A stretch of 64,000 nucleotides of DNA, taken from Hordeum vulgare subsp. vulgare. Its lineage: Eukaryota > Streptophyta > Magnoliopsida > Poales > Poaceae. Of the stretch, positions 33,213-46,206 are shown in pieces. Each line of letters opens with the position of its first letter. Position 1 is the first letter of the stretch. Under the pieces are notes generated by a model that was not told the origin of the DNA, did no database searches, and saw only the letters and a program-made list of their open reading frames with translations. Where the stretch lies: NCBI RefSeq assembly GCF_904849725.1, contig NC_058520.1, positions 400,719,993 through 400,783,992 on the forward strand, written 5' to 3'. A program made the position numbers and the translations under genes.

Positions 33213-35006
33213 TGTTGGAAATATGCCCTAAAGGCAATAACAAATTAGTTATTATTATATTTCCTTGTTCATAATAATCGTTTATTATCCATGCTAGAAT
33301 TGTATTGATTGGAAACTCAAATACATGTGTGGATACATAGACAACACACTGCCCCTAGTGAGCCTCTAGTTGACTAGTTCGTTCATCAAAGATGGTCAAG
33401 GTTTCCTGGCCATAGGCATGTGTTGTCACTTGATAACGGGATCACATCATTAGGAGAATCATGTGATGGACAAGATCCAAATTATAAACATAACATGTGA
33501 TCGTGTCATTTTGTTGCTATTGTTTTCTGCGTGTCAAGTATTCATTCCTATGACCATGAGATCATGTAACTCACTGACACCAGAGGAATACCTTGTGTGT
33601 ATCAAACATCACAACGTTACTGGGTGACTATAAAGATGCTCTACAGGTATCTCTGAAGGTGTCCGTTGAGTTAGCATGAATCACGATTGGGATTTGTCAC
33701 TCCGTGTGACGGAGAGGTATCTTGGGGCCCACTCGGTAATACAACATCACATACAAGCCTTGCAAGCAATGTGACTCAAGTGTGAGTCCCGGGATCTTGT
33801 ATTACAAAACGAGTAAAGAGACTTGCCGGTAACGAGATTAAAATAGGTATAGGGATACCAACGATCAAATCTCGGGCAAGTAACATACCGAAGGACAAAG
33901 GGACTGTTATACGGGATTATATGAATCCTTGGCATAGAGGTTCAACCGATAAGATCTTCGTAGAATATGTAGGATCCAATATGGGTATCCAGGTCCCGCT
34001 ATTGGATATTGACCGAGAAGTGTCTCGGGTCATGTCTGCATAGTTCTCGAACCCGCAGGGTCTGCACACTGAAGGTTCGATGATGTTTAGTATAGTTGAG
34101 TTACATGTGTTGGTGACCGAAGGTTGTTCGGAGTCTCGTATGAGATCACGGATGTCACGAGGGTTTCCGGAATGGTCCGGAAACAAATATTGATATATAG
34201 GAAGTTGGTATTTGGATTCCTGAAATTTTCGGGCATTACCAAAAGTGTACTTAGAGTGACCAATGGGTTTCGGGGGCCCACTGGGTGGGCCAACCATGCC
34301 CCAAGGGGTCCATGTGGGTTTATTGGATGTACAATAAGGTATAATGGGCTGACAAAGTCATCCAGGGAAATCCCACGAGGAAAAAGTGGAAAAACCAAAA
34401 GAGGTGGGAAAATAAGGAAGGAGTCCTAATCCAAGTGGGATTGGAGAAGGACTCCTCCCTCCCACTTCGGCCGACCCAAGGAGGGTTTCCTTGGTCTGCC
34501 AAGGCTGACCAAGGATTCCTATCTCCTCCTCCTATATATACTAGGGGTTTAGGGCTTTTGAGACACAACTTTTGCCACGTGCAACTCAAACCTACACCTC
34601 GTAGTTCTTCCACTATATTAGATTTCTACGGAGCTCGGGCAGAGCCCTGTAGGAATAGATCATCACCAACACCGGCGCGCCATCACGCTGCCGGTGAACT
34701 CATCTAGTTCTCCATATCTCTTTCTGGATCAAGAAGGCTGAGATCGTCATCGAGCTGTACGTGTGCTGAACGTGGAGGTGTCATCCGTTCAGTGCTAGAT
34801 CGGAACGGATCATGGGATGGATCGTTGGAAGACGGTGATTTGAATCACGAAGTTGTACCACTACATCAACCGCGTTTCTGAATGCTTCCCGCTGAGCGAT
34901 CTACAAGGGTATGTTGATCAAATCTCCCTCTCGTAGATGAACATCACCATGATAGGTCTTCGTGTGCGTAGGAACTTTTTTGTTTCCCATGCAACGTTCC
35001 CCAACA
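33213..35006 (+). repeat. 5' LTR of the Angela-type element
   Basis: 1,794 bp, TGTTGG...CCAACA with perfect 6-bp inverted ends. A TATATATA motif at about 34533 lies upstream of GGGGTTTAGGGC, a plausible core promoter. Small frames inside are not genes. Confidence 0.95.
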
Positions 35007-35007
35007 G

Positions 35008-35020
35008 TGGCATCATGAGC
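35008..35020 (+). promoter_or_regulatory. primer binding site of the Angela-type element
   Basis: TGGCATCATGAGC starts two bases after the LTR end. It is the diverged iMet-type site usual for this group. Confidence 0.75.
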
Positions 35021-36580
35021 TAGGTTCATGCGTAGAGTTTATCTCGAGTAGAACACAAAAGGTTTTGTGGGCGTTGATGTTCGATTTGCTGCCCTCCTTA
35101 GTCTTTTCTCGATTCGACGGTATTGTTGGATTGAAGCGGCCCGGACCGACATTACTCGTACGCTTTCGAGAGATTGGTTTCATTGACTGACATGCAACTC
35201 GTTGCATAAAGATGACTGGCGGGTGCATGTTTCTTCAACTTTAGTTGAATTGGATTTGACTGAGGCGGTCCTTGGAGAGAGGTTAAATAGAAATTTGCAC
35301 ATCTCCGTTGTGGTTTTGTATAAGTAATATGCGGTCATACTAGATACCCATAGTAGCCACGTAAAACATGCAACAACAAATTAGAGGACATCTAACTTGT
35401 TTTTGCAGGGTATGCTTGTGATGTGATATGGCCAAAGGCATGATGTGATATATTGGATGTATGAGATGATCATGTTGTAATAGTTAAATATCAACTTGCA
35501 CGTCGATGCTACGGCAACCGGCAGGAGCCATAGGGTTGTCTTTAAACTAACATTTGTGTTTGCAGATGCGTTTACTATATTGCTAGGTTATAGCTTTAGT
35601 AATAATAGCATAGATAGCACGACAACCTCGATGGCAGCATGATGATAGAGACCATGATGATGGAGATCATGGTGTGGCGCCGGTGACAATGAAGATCATC
35701 CCGGTGCTTTGGTGATGGAGATCAAGAAGCACAAGATCATGGCCATATCATGTCACTTATGAATTGCATGTGATGTTAATCCTTTTATGCACCGTATTTT
35801 GCTTAGAACGACGGTAGCATTATAAGGTGATCCCTCACCAAAATTTCATGATGAAATTGTGTTCTCCCAGACTGTGCACCATTGCGACAGTTCATCGTTT
35901 CAAGACACCACGTGATTATCGGGTGTGATAGACTCAACGTTCACATACAATGGGCGCAAAAAAGTTGCACACGTGGAACACTTGGGTTAAACATGACGTG
36001 CCTAGCATGTGCAGACATGGCCTCGGAACACAAGAGAGCGAAAGGTCGACCATGAATTATATAGTTGATATGATTAGCATAGAGATGTTTACCATTGATG
36101 CTATAGTCAACTCACGTGATGATCGGACTTGAGTTAGTGGATTTGGATCATGCACCACTCAAATGACTAGAGGGATGTACTTTTTGAGTGTGAGTTCTTA
36201 AGTAATATGATTAATTGAACTAATTATCATGAACATAGTCAAAAGGTCTTTGCGAATTATGACGTAGCTTGTGCTATTGCTCTACTGTTTTTATATGTTC
36301 CTAGAGAAAATTTAGTTGAACGATGATAGTAGCAACTTTGCAGACTGAGTCCATAAAACTGAGGATTGTCCTCATTGCTGCGTAGAAGGCTTATGTCCTT
36401 AATGCACAACTCGGTGTGCTGCACCTCGAGCGTTGTCTGTGGATGTTGCGAACATCTGACATACACGTTTTTTTATGACTACGTGATAGTTCAGTGCATA
36501 ATACTTAATGGCTTAGAAGCAAGGCGCTGAAGACGTTTTGAAACGTCACAGAACATAAGAGATGTTCTAAGAGATGAAAT
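35021..36580 (+). other. untranslated leader of the Angela-type element
   Basis: A long leader is normal in BARE/Angela elements. No coding domain is visible. It contains GATGATGGAGATCATGG-like repeats at about 35640-35740. Start codons and short frames here are not supported as genes. Confidence 0.65.
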
Positions 36581-37200
36581 TGAGATTTCATGCTCATGCC
36601 CTTGTTAAGAGGTATGAGACCTCCGACAAGATTCTTTGTCTGCAAAGTAAAGGAGAAAAGCTCAATCGTTGAGCATGTGCTCAGATTGTCTGAGTACAAC
36701 AATCGCTTGAATCAAGTGGGAGTTAATCTTCCAGATAAGATAGTGATGGTTCTCCAAAGTCATTGCCACCAAGCTGCTAGAGCTTCATGATGAAGTATAA
36801 CATATCAAGGATAGATATGATGATCCTTGAGCGATTCGCAGTGTTTGACACTGCGAAAGTAGAAATCAAGAAGGAGCATCAATTGTTGATGGTTAGTAAA
36901 ACCACTAGTTTCAAGAAGGGAAAGCGCTAGAAGGGATACTCCATGAAACGGAAAACCGGTTGCTGCTCTAATGAAGAAACCCAAGATTGAACCCAAACCC
37001 GAGTCTCAGTGTTTCTGTTATGAGGGGAACGGTCACTGAGGCGGAACTACCCTAGATACTTGGTAGATAAGAAGGCTGGCAAAGTCGACAGAAGCATATT
37101 TGATATACATGATATTGATGTTTACTTTACTAGTACTCCTAGTAGCACGAGGGTATTGGATACCGGTTCGGTTGCTAAGTTATTAGTAACTCGAAAAGAA
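36580..37200 (+). pseudogene. Copia gag and protease remnant
   Basis: Pieces of Copia gag occur in several frames: a segment ending VNLPDKIVMVLQS at about 36715-36770, a Lys-rich segment near 36860-36930, a decayed zinc knuckle (CFCYEGNGH, then a stop) at about 37009-37040, and the protease motif LDTGS at about 37156-37170. Stops and frameshifts separate all of them. Confidence 0.75.
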
Positions 37201-37499
37201 AGCTATAGAATAAACGGAGACTAGCTAAAGGCGAGGTGACAATATGTGTTGGAAGTCTTTCCAAGGTTGATGTGATCAAAACATCACACGTTCCCTCTAC
37301 CATGGGGATTGTTGTTAAACCTAAATAATTGTTATTTGTTGTTTGCGTTGAGCATGAACATGATTGGATCGTGTTTATTGTAATACGATTATTCATTTAA
37401 AGAGAATAATAGTTATTCTATTTGCTTGAATAATTACCCTCAATGGTTTATTGAATCTCGATCGTAGTGTTACATATGTTCATAATATTGGTGCCAAAA

Positions 37500-38450
37500 T
37501 ATACAAAGTAATAATGATAGTACCACTTACTTGTGGCACTGCCACTTGAGTCGTGTTGGTGTCAAATGCATGAAGAAGCTCCATGGTGATGGATCTTTGT
37601 ACTCACTCATTTTTGAAACGTTTGAGACATGCAAACCATACCTGTTGGTATAAACGCATGAAGAAACTCCATGCAGATGGATCGTTTGGATTCACTTGAT
37701 TTTGAATCACTTGAAACATGCAAAATCATACCACATGGAACAAGAAAGTAACTTGTTGGAAGCAATGCATTTTGATGTGTGCAGTCCAATGAGTGCTAAG
37801 GCACGCGGTGGATATCGTGATGTTCTTACTTCACCGACGATTTTAGTAGATACAGGAGTATTTACTTGATGAGTCACAAGTCTGAGATATTGAAAAGTTG
37901 AAAGCTATTTCAGAGTGAAGATCGTCGTGACAAGAGGATAAAATGTCTACGATATGATCGTTGAGATGAATATCTTAGTTGCCAGTTTTTGGTACACAAT
38001 TAAGACAATGTGGAAATTGTTTCGCAATTCATGCCACCTAGAACACCATAGTGTGATGGTGTGTCCGAACGTCATAGTTGCGCCCTATTTGATATGGTGC
38101 ATACTATGATGTTTCTTATCAAAATTACCACTATTGTTTATGGGTTAGGCATTAGAGATAACATCATTCACTTTAAAAAGGTCAACACATATTTCCATTG
38201 AGATGACACAATATGAACTATGGTTTGGAGAAACCTGAGCTGTCGTTTCTTGAAAGTTTGGGGCTGCGACACTTATGTGAAAAAGTTTCAGTCTGATAAG
38301 CTCGAACCCAAAGAGGATAAATGCATCTTCATAGGATATCCAAAACAGTTGGGTACATCTCCTATCTCAGATCCGGAAGCAAAGTGTTTGTTTCTAAAAA
38401 CGGGTCCTTTCTTGAGGAAAGGTTTCTCTCGAAAGAATTGAGTGGGAGAG
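37500..38450 (+). pseudogene. Copia integrase remnant
   Basis: The GAG-pre-integrase segment (LWHCHL, then GVKCMKKLHGDG) lies at about 37522-37600 and is partly repeated at 37640-37735. The catalytic core is decayed. The C-terminal part is readable at 38220-38441 (LSCRFLKVWGCDTYVKK, CIFIGYPK), the usual Copia signature between integrase and RT. Not functional. Confidence 0.75.
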
Positions 38451-38759
38451 TGGTGGAACTTTATGAGGTTATTGAACCGTCACTTCAACCAGTGTGTAGC
38501 AGGGCGCATGAAGTTGTTCCTGTGCGCCTACACCAATTGAAGTGGAAGCTGATGATGGTGATCATTAGAGCTTCGGATCAAGTTACTACAAACCTCGTAG
38601 GTCGACAAGGTCGTGTACTACTACAGAGTGGTACGTTAACCCTGTCTTGGAGGTCATGTTGTTGAACAACAATGAACCTACGAGCTATGGAGAAGCGATG
38701 GTGGGCCCGGACTCCGACAAATGGTGGAGGCCATGAAATTCGAGAGAGGATCCATGTAC

Positions 38760-40000
38760 GAAAAAAAAGTGTAGACTTTGGAAGAACTACTTGATGGGCG
38801 TAGGACTATTAAGTAAAGATGGATCTTTAAAGGGAAGACAGACGATGATGGTGAAAAGTCACCATTTAGAAAAGCTCGACTTATCGCAAAGATGTTTCGA
38901 CAAGTTCAAGAAGTTGACTATGATGAGACTTTCTCACTCGTAGCGATGCTAAAATTCTGTTGGAATTTTGTTAGCAGTTGCTACATTGTTTATGAAATAT
39001 TGCACATAGGATGTCAAAAGATTATTTCCTCGACGGTTTCCTTGAGGAAAGATTGTATGTGATACAACCAGAAGGTTTTGTCGATCCTAAGGATGCTAAC
39101 AAGTATGGAAGCTCCAGCGATCCTTCTATGGACTGGTGCAAGCATCTCGGAGTTGGAATATAAACTTTGATGATTAAAGATTTTGGGTTTCTACAAGGTT
39201 TATGAGAAACTTGTATTTCCAAAGAAGTGAGTGAGAGCACTATAGAATTTGTGATAAGTATATGTGGTTGACATATTGTTGATCGGAAGTAATGTAGAAT
39301 TTTTGTAAAGCATAAAGGGTTGTTTGAAAGGAGTTTTTCAAAGGAAAACCTGGATAGAGCTACTTGAACATTGAGCATCAAGATCTATAGAGATAGATCA
39401 AAACGCTTAATAGAAATTTCAATGAAATGCATGCCTTGACAAGTTTTTGAAGGAGTTCAAAATAGATCAGCAAAGAAGGAGTTCTTGGGTGTGTTGTAAG
39501 GTGTGAATTTGAGTAAGACTCAAAGCCCGACCATGGCAGAAGAAAGAGAAAGGACGAAGGTCGTCCCCTTTGCCTTAGTCGTAGGCTCTGAAGTATGCCA
39601 AGCTGTGTACCGCACCTGATGTGTGCCTTGCCATGAATCTGTCAAGGGGTACAAAAGGTGATCCAGGATTGAATCACTAACACAGCGGTCAAAGTTATCC
39701 TTAGTAACTAGTGGAATAAGGAATTTTTCTCGATTATGGAGGTGATTAAAGAGTTCGTCGTAAAGGGTTACGTCGATGTAAGCTTTGACACTAATCCGAA
39801 TAACTCTGAGTAGTAAAACGGATTCGTATAGTAGAGTAGATATTTGGAATGTTTCCGAATAGCACATAGTAGTAGCATCTATAAAGATGACATAAAGATT
39901 TGTAAAGCACACACGGATCTGAAAGGTTCAGAACCGTTGACTAAAACCTCTATCACAAGCAAGACATGATCGAACCCCAGAACTATATGGGTGTTAGATT
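38760..40000 (+). pseudogene. Copia reverse transcriptase and RNase H remnant
   Basis: RT is recognisable at 38810-38940 (WIFKG, FRKARLIAK and VQEVDYDETFSLVA in changing frames) and at 39030-39110 (QPEGFVDPKDANKYG). The YVDD region near 39255-39290 has lost the catalytic Asp pair and contains stops. RNase H is barely readable after 39480. Confidence 0.75.
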
Positions 40001-40044
40001 CATTACAATCACATAGTGATGTCAACTAGATTATTGCCTCTAGT

Positions 40045-40057
40045 GCAAGTGGGAGAC
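40045..40057 (+). promoter_or_regulatory. polypurine tract of the Angela-type element
   Basis: CAAGTGGGAGAC(T) lies directly before the 3' LTR start and matches the usual tract of this group. Confidence 0.8.
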
Positions 40058-41450
40058 TGTTGGAAATATGCCCTAGAGGCAATAATAAATTAGTTATTAT
40101 TATACTTCCTTGTTCATAATAATCGTTTATTATCCATGCTAGAATTGTATTGATTGGAAACTCAAATAAATGTGTGGATACATAGACAACACACTATCCC
40201 TAGTGAGCCTCTAGTTGACTAGTTCGTTGATCAAAGATGGTGAAGGTTTCCTAGCCATAGGCAAGTGTTGTCACTTGATAACGGGATCACATCATTAGGA
40301 GAATCATGTGATGGACAAGACCCAAATTATAAACGTAGCATGTGATCATGTCATTTTGTTGCTATTGTTTTCTGCGTGTCAAGTATTCATTCCTATGACC
40401 ATGAGATCATGTAACTCACTGACACCAGAGGAATACCTTGTGTTTATCAAACGTCACAACATTATTGGGTGACTATAAATATGCTCTATAGGTATCTCTC
40501 AAGGTGTCTGTTGAGTTAGCATGAATCAAGACTGCGATTTGTCATTCCGTCTGACGGAAAGGTATCTCGGGGCCCACTCGGTAATACAACATCACATACA
40601 AGCCTTGCAAGCAATGTGACTCAACTGTGAGTCACGGGATCTTGTATTACAGAACAAGTAAAGAGACTTTCCGGTAACGAGATTAAAATAGGTATAGGGA
40701 TACCGACGATCAAATCTCGGGCAAGTAACATACCGAAGGACAAAGGGAATGTTATACGGGATTAGATGAATCCTTGGCACAGAGGTTCAACCGATAAGAT
40801 CTTCGTAGAATATGTAGGATCCAATAGGGCATCCAGGTCTCTCTATTGGATATTGACCGAGAAGTGTCTCGTGTCATGTCTACATAGTTCGCGAACCCGC
40901 AGGGTCTACACACTTAAGGTTCGATGATGTTTTTGTATAGTTGATTTACATGTGTTGGTGGCCGAAGGTTGTTCGGAGTCCTAGATGAGATGAAGAACGT
41001 CACGAGGGTTTTCGGAATGGTCCGGAAACGAAGATTGATATATAGGAAGTTGGTGTTTGGATTCCGAAAAGTTTTTGGGCATTACCGAGAGTGTACCGGG
41101 AGTGACGAATGGGTTCCGGGGGCCCACTGGGTGGGCCCACCACGCCCCAAGGGGTCCACGTGGGTTTATTCGATGTACAATAAGGTATAATGGGATGACA
41201 AAGTCATCCTAGGAAAGCCCATGAGGAAAAACTGGAAAGACCAAAAGAGGTGGGAAATAAGGAAGCAACCCTAATCCAAGTGGGATTGGAGAAGGACTCC
41301 TCCCTCCCACTTCGACCGACCCAAGGAGGGTTTCCATGGTGCGCCAAGGCTGACCAAGGCTGCCTATCCCCTCCTTCTATATATACTAGAGGTTTAGGGC
41401 TTTTGAGACACAACTTTTGCCACGTGCAACTCAAATCTACACCTCGTAGT
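40058..41450 (+). repeat. 3' LTR of the Angela-type element, truncated
   Basis: It matches 33213-34605 of the 5' LTR with scattered differences and stops after CACCTCGTAGT. The next base (41451) is LTR sequence of the large element equivalent to 9448. About 400 bp of LTR end are missing. Confidence 0.95.
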
Positions 41451-42910
41451 CGCCACAAACTACATCAAGATCACATCAATACAACAATACACTGTTATCA
41501 TAAAGAAGAGCAGTGTCCGACTACGGGCAAAAACAAACGATAAAAGAACGACGTCCATCCTTGCTATCCCAGGCTACCAGCCTTGAACCCATTCTAGATT
41601 GATGATGAAGAAGAAGAAACTCCAAATAGCATAATCAACGCGCTCATGTCAAAGTAAAACTTTACCTGTACTTGCAACTGGTGTTGTAGTAATCTGTGAG
41701 CCACAGGGACTCAACTATCTCATTTCCAAAGGTATGAAGACTAGCATAACTTAATGGATGAGGTATGGTTAAGTGGTGAGGCTGCAACAAGTGGCTAAGC
41801 ATTTATTTGAGGTGGCTAACTTACGAGTACAAGAATAAAGAGGGGGAGATCTACGCATAGCGGACGTGAACTACTGATGATCAAATTAATGATCCTGAAC
41901 ACCTACTTACGTCAGACATAACCCCACCGTGTCCTCACTCGGAGAAGGAGCTCAAGGAAGAGACAGTCACGGTTACGCACGTCGTTGGCATATTTTAATT
42001 TAAGCTTACTTCAAGTTATCTAGAACCGGATGTTAAACAAAGTTTCCACATTTGCCACATAACCGCGGACATGGCATTCTGAAAGATTTAACCCTGTAGG
42101 GGTGCTCCAACTAGTCCATCACAAACAACCACACGCTGTGACGGAATGACCTTGATCAGGGAAAACCCGTGATCTCCTCGGGTTCCTATTGGAAAACGTC
42201 AACCTCGAGATAACCTAAAGCATCCTCGAAATCCCTCGCATAATACGCTCGAGAAAGGTAAAACAGGTCCAGCAAGGCCACCCGGCGTGTCGACGATCCC
42301 GATAGGAGCCGCGTATCTTGTTTTAAGGACACGACGGATGAGCACTATGTACGGTGGCCAGATAGACATCCCCGAGTTGGCATGGGTGGCCCCGCAAGTG
42401 GCTCTGTTTTGGACCAACACCATCAGCACTGGCCCTCCCAGTATTATGTTGAATTACTCCTGGGGTTCATGACGCCCTATGTTTTTCAGTATTAACAGAA
42501 TTATTATGTTGGGAAAATATAGTACCAATGTTGGGCCTTGACAGACAAGCTTTATCCCAAAATGAGAATCTAGGGGCCCCCCATAACAACCCCAAGCATG
42601 CTTGGAGCGCTCATTTATGGAACATAACACCGGTAGCCGAAACTAAGGCGACAAAGGTGGAACAAAACACCAGGCTAGAAGGCCAAGCCTTCCACCTTTT
42701 ACCAAGTGCATAGGTGCATTAAATTAATTAGCAATAATATGGTGATATAACAAGGAACCCATGTTATCACATGGAAGCAACTGCACCTACAACTAGCAAC
42801 ACTAACACAAGGTTAAGCAAGCACTGACATAGCCAATCAGTGGTTTGCTAGGTTGTGATCAGGTTGAAGGTTTTCATGGCAATGTTGAGAGGCTAACATT
42901 TCAGTGGTAG
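41451..42910 (-). repeat. 5' LTR of the large element, left segment
   Basis: It matches 9448-10414 up to about 42416 and then continues with LTR sequence that the 3' LTR has lost. It ends GGTAG at 42906-42910, the target of copy 2. The first 143 bp of the LTR (plus view) and the primer site were removed by the deletion that cut the Angela element. The frames at 42199-42429 and 42528-42713 are LTR sequence. Confidence 0.85.
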
Positions 42911-45900
42911 TGTCGGGACCCCGATCCAGGCCATAGGAATCCAGCCTGTAACACATCGCATCCCTTTGTGGTCTCACGCATGGTTAACTCCACGGCTGCA
43001 ACCTTACCTTAGCCGGGACCGTTTGCGTCTTTTGACTCACGTATGCGATAGTGTCGCTAGCATTCCAATGTCAAAGAACCCGGATCGACATGTCTAGTCA
43101 TAAACCAAAGTGGCAGTTTCGCACAAGGACAGGCATACATGACCCAACAAAGCAGGTGTCGGTCATCAACGAACGTAGACGAGTCGTAGCAAGCTACAAG
43201 GACTCCATTACATCGCGTGATATTTCCCCAAAGGGGAGAGACACAGCAGCTAAGAAGGACACATGCCGGTCAACCAATGTGTCCGGAGCAGTAGCGAACT
43301 ACCAAGGCTCGTTGGATCACAAAGGGGCATTTCCTTGTAAGGAGTGCTACTAAAGTTCACGACTAGGTATTCGAACCCCATACATATCAAGTAAGACACA
43401 CGTACGCATGGCATACCGATATGTATAGATACATCGATGGCATCACAACATAACCATAAACATACAAGCTTTATTTAAGGGGCTCGGAAGAGCCACAAAC
43501 ATATTATTACACATTAAGGGTCTCACGACCCATAATATCAGTCACACAATACAAGCCAGCGGAAGAGTTATAAACTGTCTGGGTACAGACAGAGCAACTA
43601 GAAGGCACATGGCCTGACTATACTACAGAGCCGACGTAGGGCCAGATCGTAGCTGGGACACCAGCTACTCGTCGTCGTCGATGTCTACGAAGAAACCTCC
43701 ATTAGGGTCATTAGCAACCTCTGCAACAGTTATTAAGCAGACATGAGTACGAAGGTACTCAGCAAGACTTTAGGATGACTAACTACTCATGCAGGGTATC
43801 AAGAAGGTATGGTGGGGTTTCATGCGGAAAGCCAGCATTTGACTCGTGGCTAGACAACTTGCTTTTTGAAATTAGTTTTGACAACTGGATTTCTCGCACA
43901 CGAGTCCACTAACACCACAACAATACACTATCGTGGAATCATTCCGTCTCCATACGGAAATGCCGTCCACGACACTCACTCTTATCTTGACAATTTTATG
44001 AGTAGCCATTGAAGTTATCTATGAACAACATATGTCTCCAAGTAGTCCATATCCGCGGACGCGGCTATTCGAATAGATCATAACCCTGCAGGGGTGTACT
44101 TCGTCACACACGCTCCCGCCACTTATCGCCATGTGCACGTCATGCACCTCGGCAACCTTCAAGCGGAAGCCCAGCGAGGGAGTCGGCCACGACCGTCAAC
44201 CACACTCGATTTGATAAGTGATAAGTCATTATACCGGTTTTAGGTTTAGAGTTGATTTGAATCACACTCGAATAGCAATTCAAACGGGTATTCTCGGATA
44301 CCGGTTTAATTGATTCGACCTGATGCTCAGATCAACCCAATGTTAATATGCATGAAATGTCATGTTATGGTACTGATTTATCTCTAGGGCAGTGTGTGAT
44401 CATTGTATTTATAATGAAATTTGGATATTTTTGCAAATTCCATTTATAAAGTGATTAAAAGAATTGAATTATTCCTTATTTCACAATTTAGGGTTCTGTA
44501 ACTTTTTTCAAACATAGTTGAAAATAGCATAATCAGAATCCTTGAATTTTTCTGATACTTTTTCATATATAAATTATTTTCGTTGGAGTTACAAATTAAT
44601 TTCTATGATTTTTGCAATTTTTAGCAATTTCCTGAATTATTTTTATACTGGAAATTCCATTTATTGCATCAGGCTGACGTCAGCAGGTCAGCCGACCTGT
44701 TCAGGTCAAACCTGATAGGGGGGCCCCACTGGTCAGCCTCTCTGGGGCTAATCCCGCGCTGACCAGCCCCTAATTGGGGTTTGACCAGGCGTGGTGCCCT
44801 CTGTCAGCGACTGAGGGGAGGGCGATTACGCCCTAATGGTCGGCCACGTCGACGGCCACCGGAGGGTGGTCGCCGGCGACCAAACCCGCGGCGGAGGGCT
44901 CGCTGGAGGCGACCTAGACGGCGCTGCACAGCACGAAAACGCATGCGGTTGGCAGCTACAGCAAGCTCGCGAAGTGGCCGATCTGGCAGGACCAACTGGG
45001 GAGGCTAGGGTCGCCGGAAGAGGCGTCGGCGACGAGCCGGAGCGGCGGCCGAAGCTCGGGCGTCGTCGGGGGCTTTGAATCAGAGGGATCCACGCTTAGA
45101 TCTTAGCTGCTACGGCATCTACGCGTCGTCCTGGAGCTTCTGGTGCTCTCGGGAGGACGAGCTGGACATCGGAGGGCTACCAGCGACGAGCGGCAGCGGC
45201 GGTGCTCGTCGGGCTCCGGTGAAACTAGGGCTGGAGGAGGGGACCGACGGGGAAAACTTAGGGAGTGCAGAGAAGAGCTCAGACGGCTTGGGGAAGGCCT
45301 GGGGGCGACGAATCGACGGGAGAGGTCCGACGGCCGGAGGAAGAAGACGACGGCGTTGCGGGCGTTGCAGGGCGCGAGGAAGCTTCGGCTTCTGCAGGAA
45401 TGACCAGGGCGACGAGGCGGAGCTAATGGCGTGCTCGCGGAGGGGATCCTATGGCCAGGGGCACGGCCAGCTCGAGCTCGAGCTCGGCTCTAATGGCGGC
45501 AGCAGGGAGAAGGAGGGAATCCGGGAGGAGGGGATGAACCATGGCGGGGAATGGATAGGGGAAGCTCTGGGGAGCTTATCCCCGTCGTCGCCAGCGCGAA
45601 CCGGCGGCCAGGCAGGCACGCAGGTGCGTGGCCGCGCCGGAGGAGGCGGCGGCCACCTCCTGCTGCCTACTGGCGCGGGGAAGGGGACGAGCGGCGAGAT
45701 GGGCCGGGCCTGGCTTGGGCGACACGTAAGACTTTTTCCATTTTCTCTTTTTTTGTTTTTCTGTTTTGCTATTTATTGCTTTGCTAATTATTTCAGCTCC
45801 AAAACAAAAACTAAAAACTATTTTAGACCTCCTGAAATATTTATTATAATATCCCCACTCATTTCCAAGACTTTCAACATTTTTGGAAAATTATAGTTTC

Positions 45901-46206
45901 TGATTTCAATTTTTAAATTTGAAACCAGTGGCTTTTGCATTTATTTAAAATGCTTAAAGTGTCAAGAAAATAGTTTTCTCCAATGCTCATTTACTTTCAT
46001 GATTTATCAGAAAGTTTGAACATTTCTTGAGGCCATTTTGGGTTCATTGATTTTGAGGTAGTTGGAGATTTCCTTTAATTGAAATGGTGGCTAGGGTTTT
46101 GAGTTTTTCCTTTGCCACTTTGTTGTTTTTGTTGAAACTTCTTAGATGCAAATGCAAAGAAGACATGAGCACAATGCTATCTTGCTTAAGGTTTAGGGAT
46201 GTGACA
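42911..46206 (-). repeat. 3' LTR of copy 2, with about 840-bp deletion
   Basis: 3,296 bp against 4,136 bp for the 5' LTR. Sequence equivalent to about 53517-54360 is missing at about 44213-44218. The plus-strand frames at 44836-45078 and 45075-45896 lie in the GC-rich block and are repeated in the 5' LTR. Confidence 0.9.

Larger units (their letters stand above)
33213..41450 (+). mobile_element. Angela/BARE/WIS-type Copia element, 3' end deleted
   Basis: The LTR start TGTTGGAAATATGCCC and LTR end CGTTCCCCAACA are hallmarks of this abundant Triticeae Copia group. It has a 5' LTR (33213-35006), a primer site, a long leader, decayed gag-pol, a purine tract and a 3' LTR that stops at 41450 after about 1,390 of 1,794 bp. 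The upstream flank is CAGAA (33208-33212); the downstream TSD is lost with the deletion. It inserted in the interior of the large element. Confidence 0.95.

Noticed and set aside
45075..45896. 273-codon plus-strand frame as a host gene
   Set aside because: The same frame recurs in the other LTR of copy 2 and in related form in copy 1, so it is repeat DNA. Kept only as an antisense finding.
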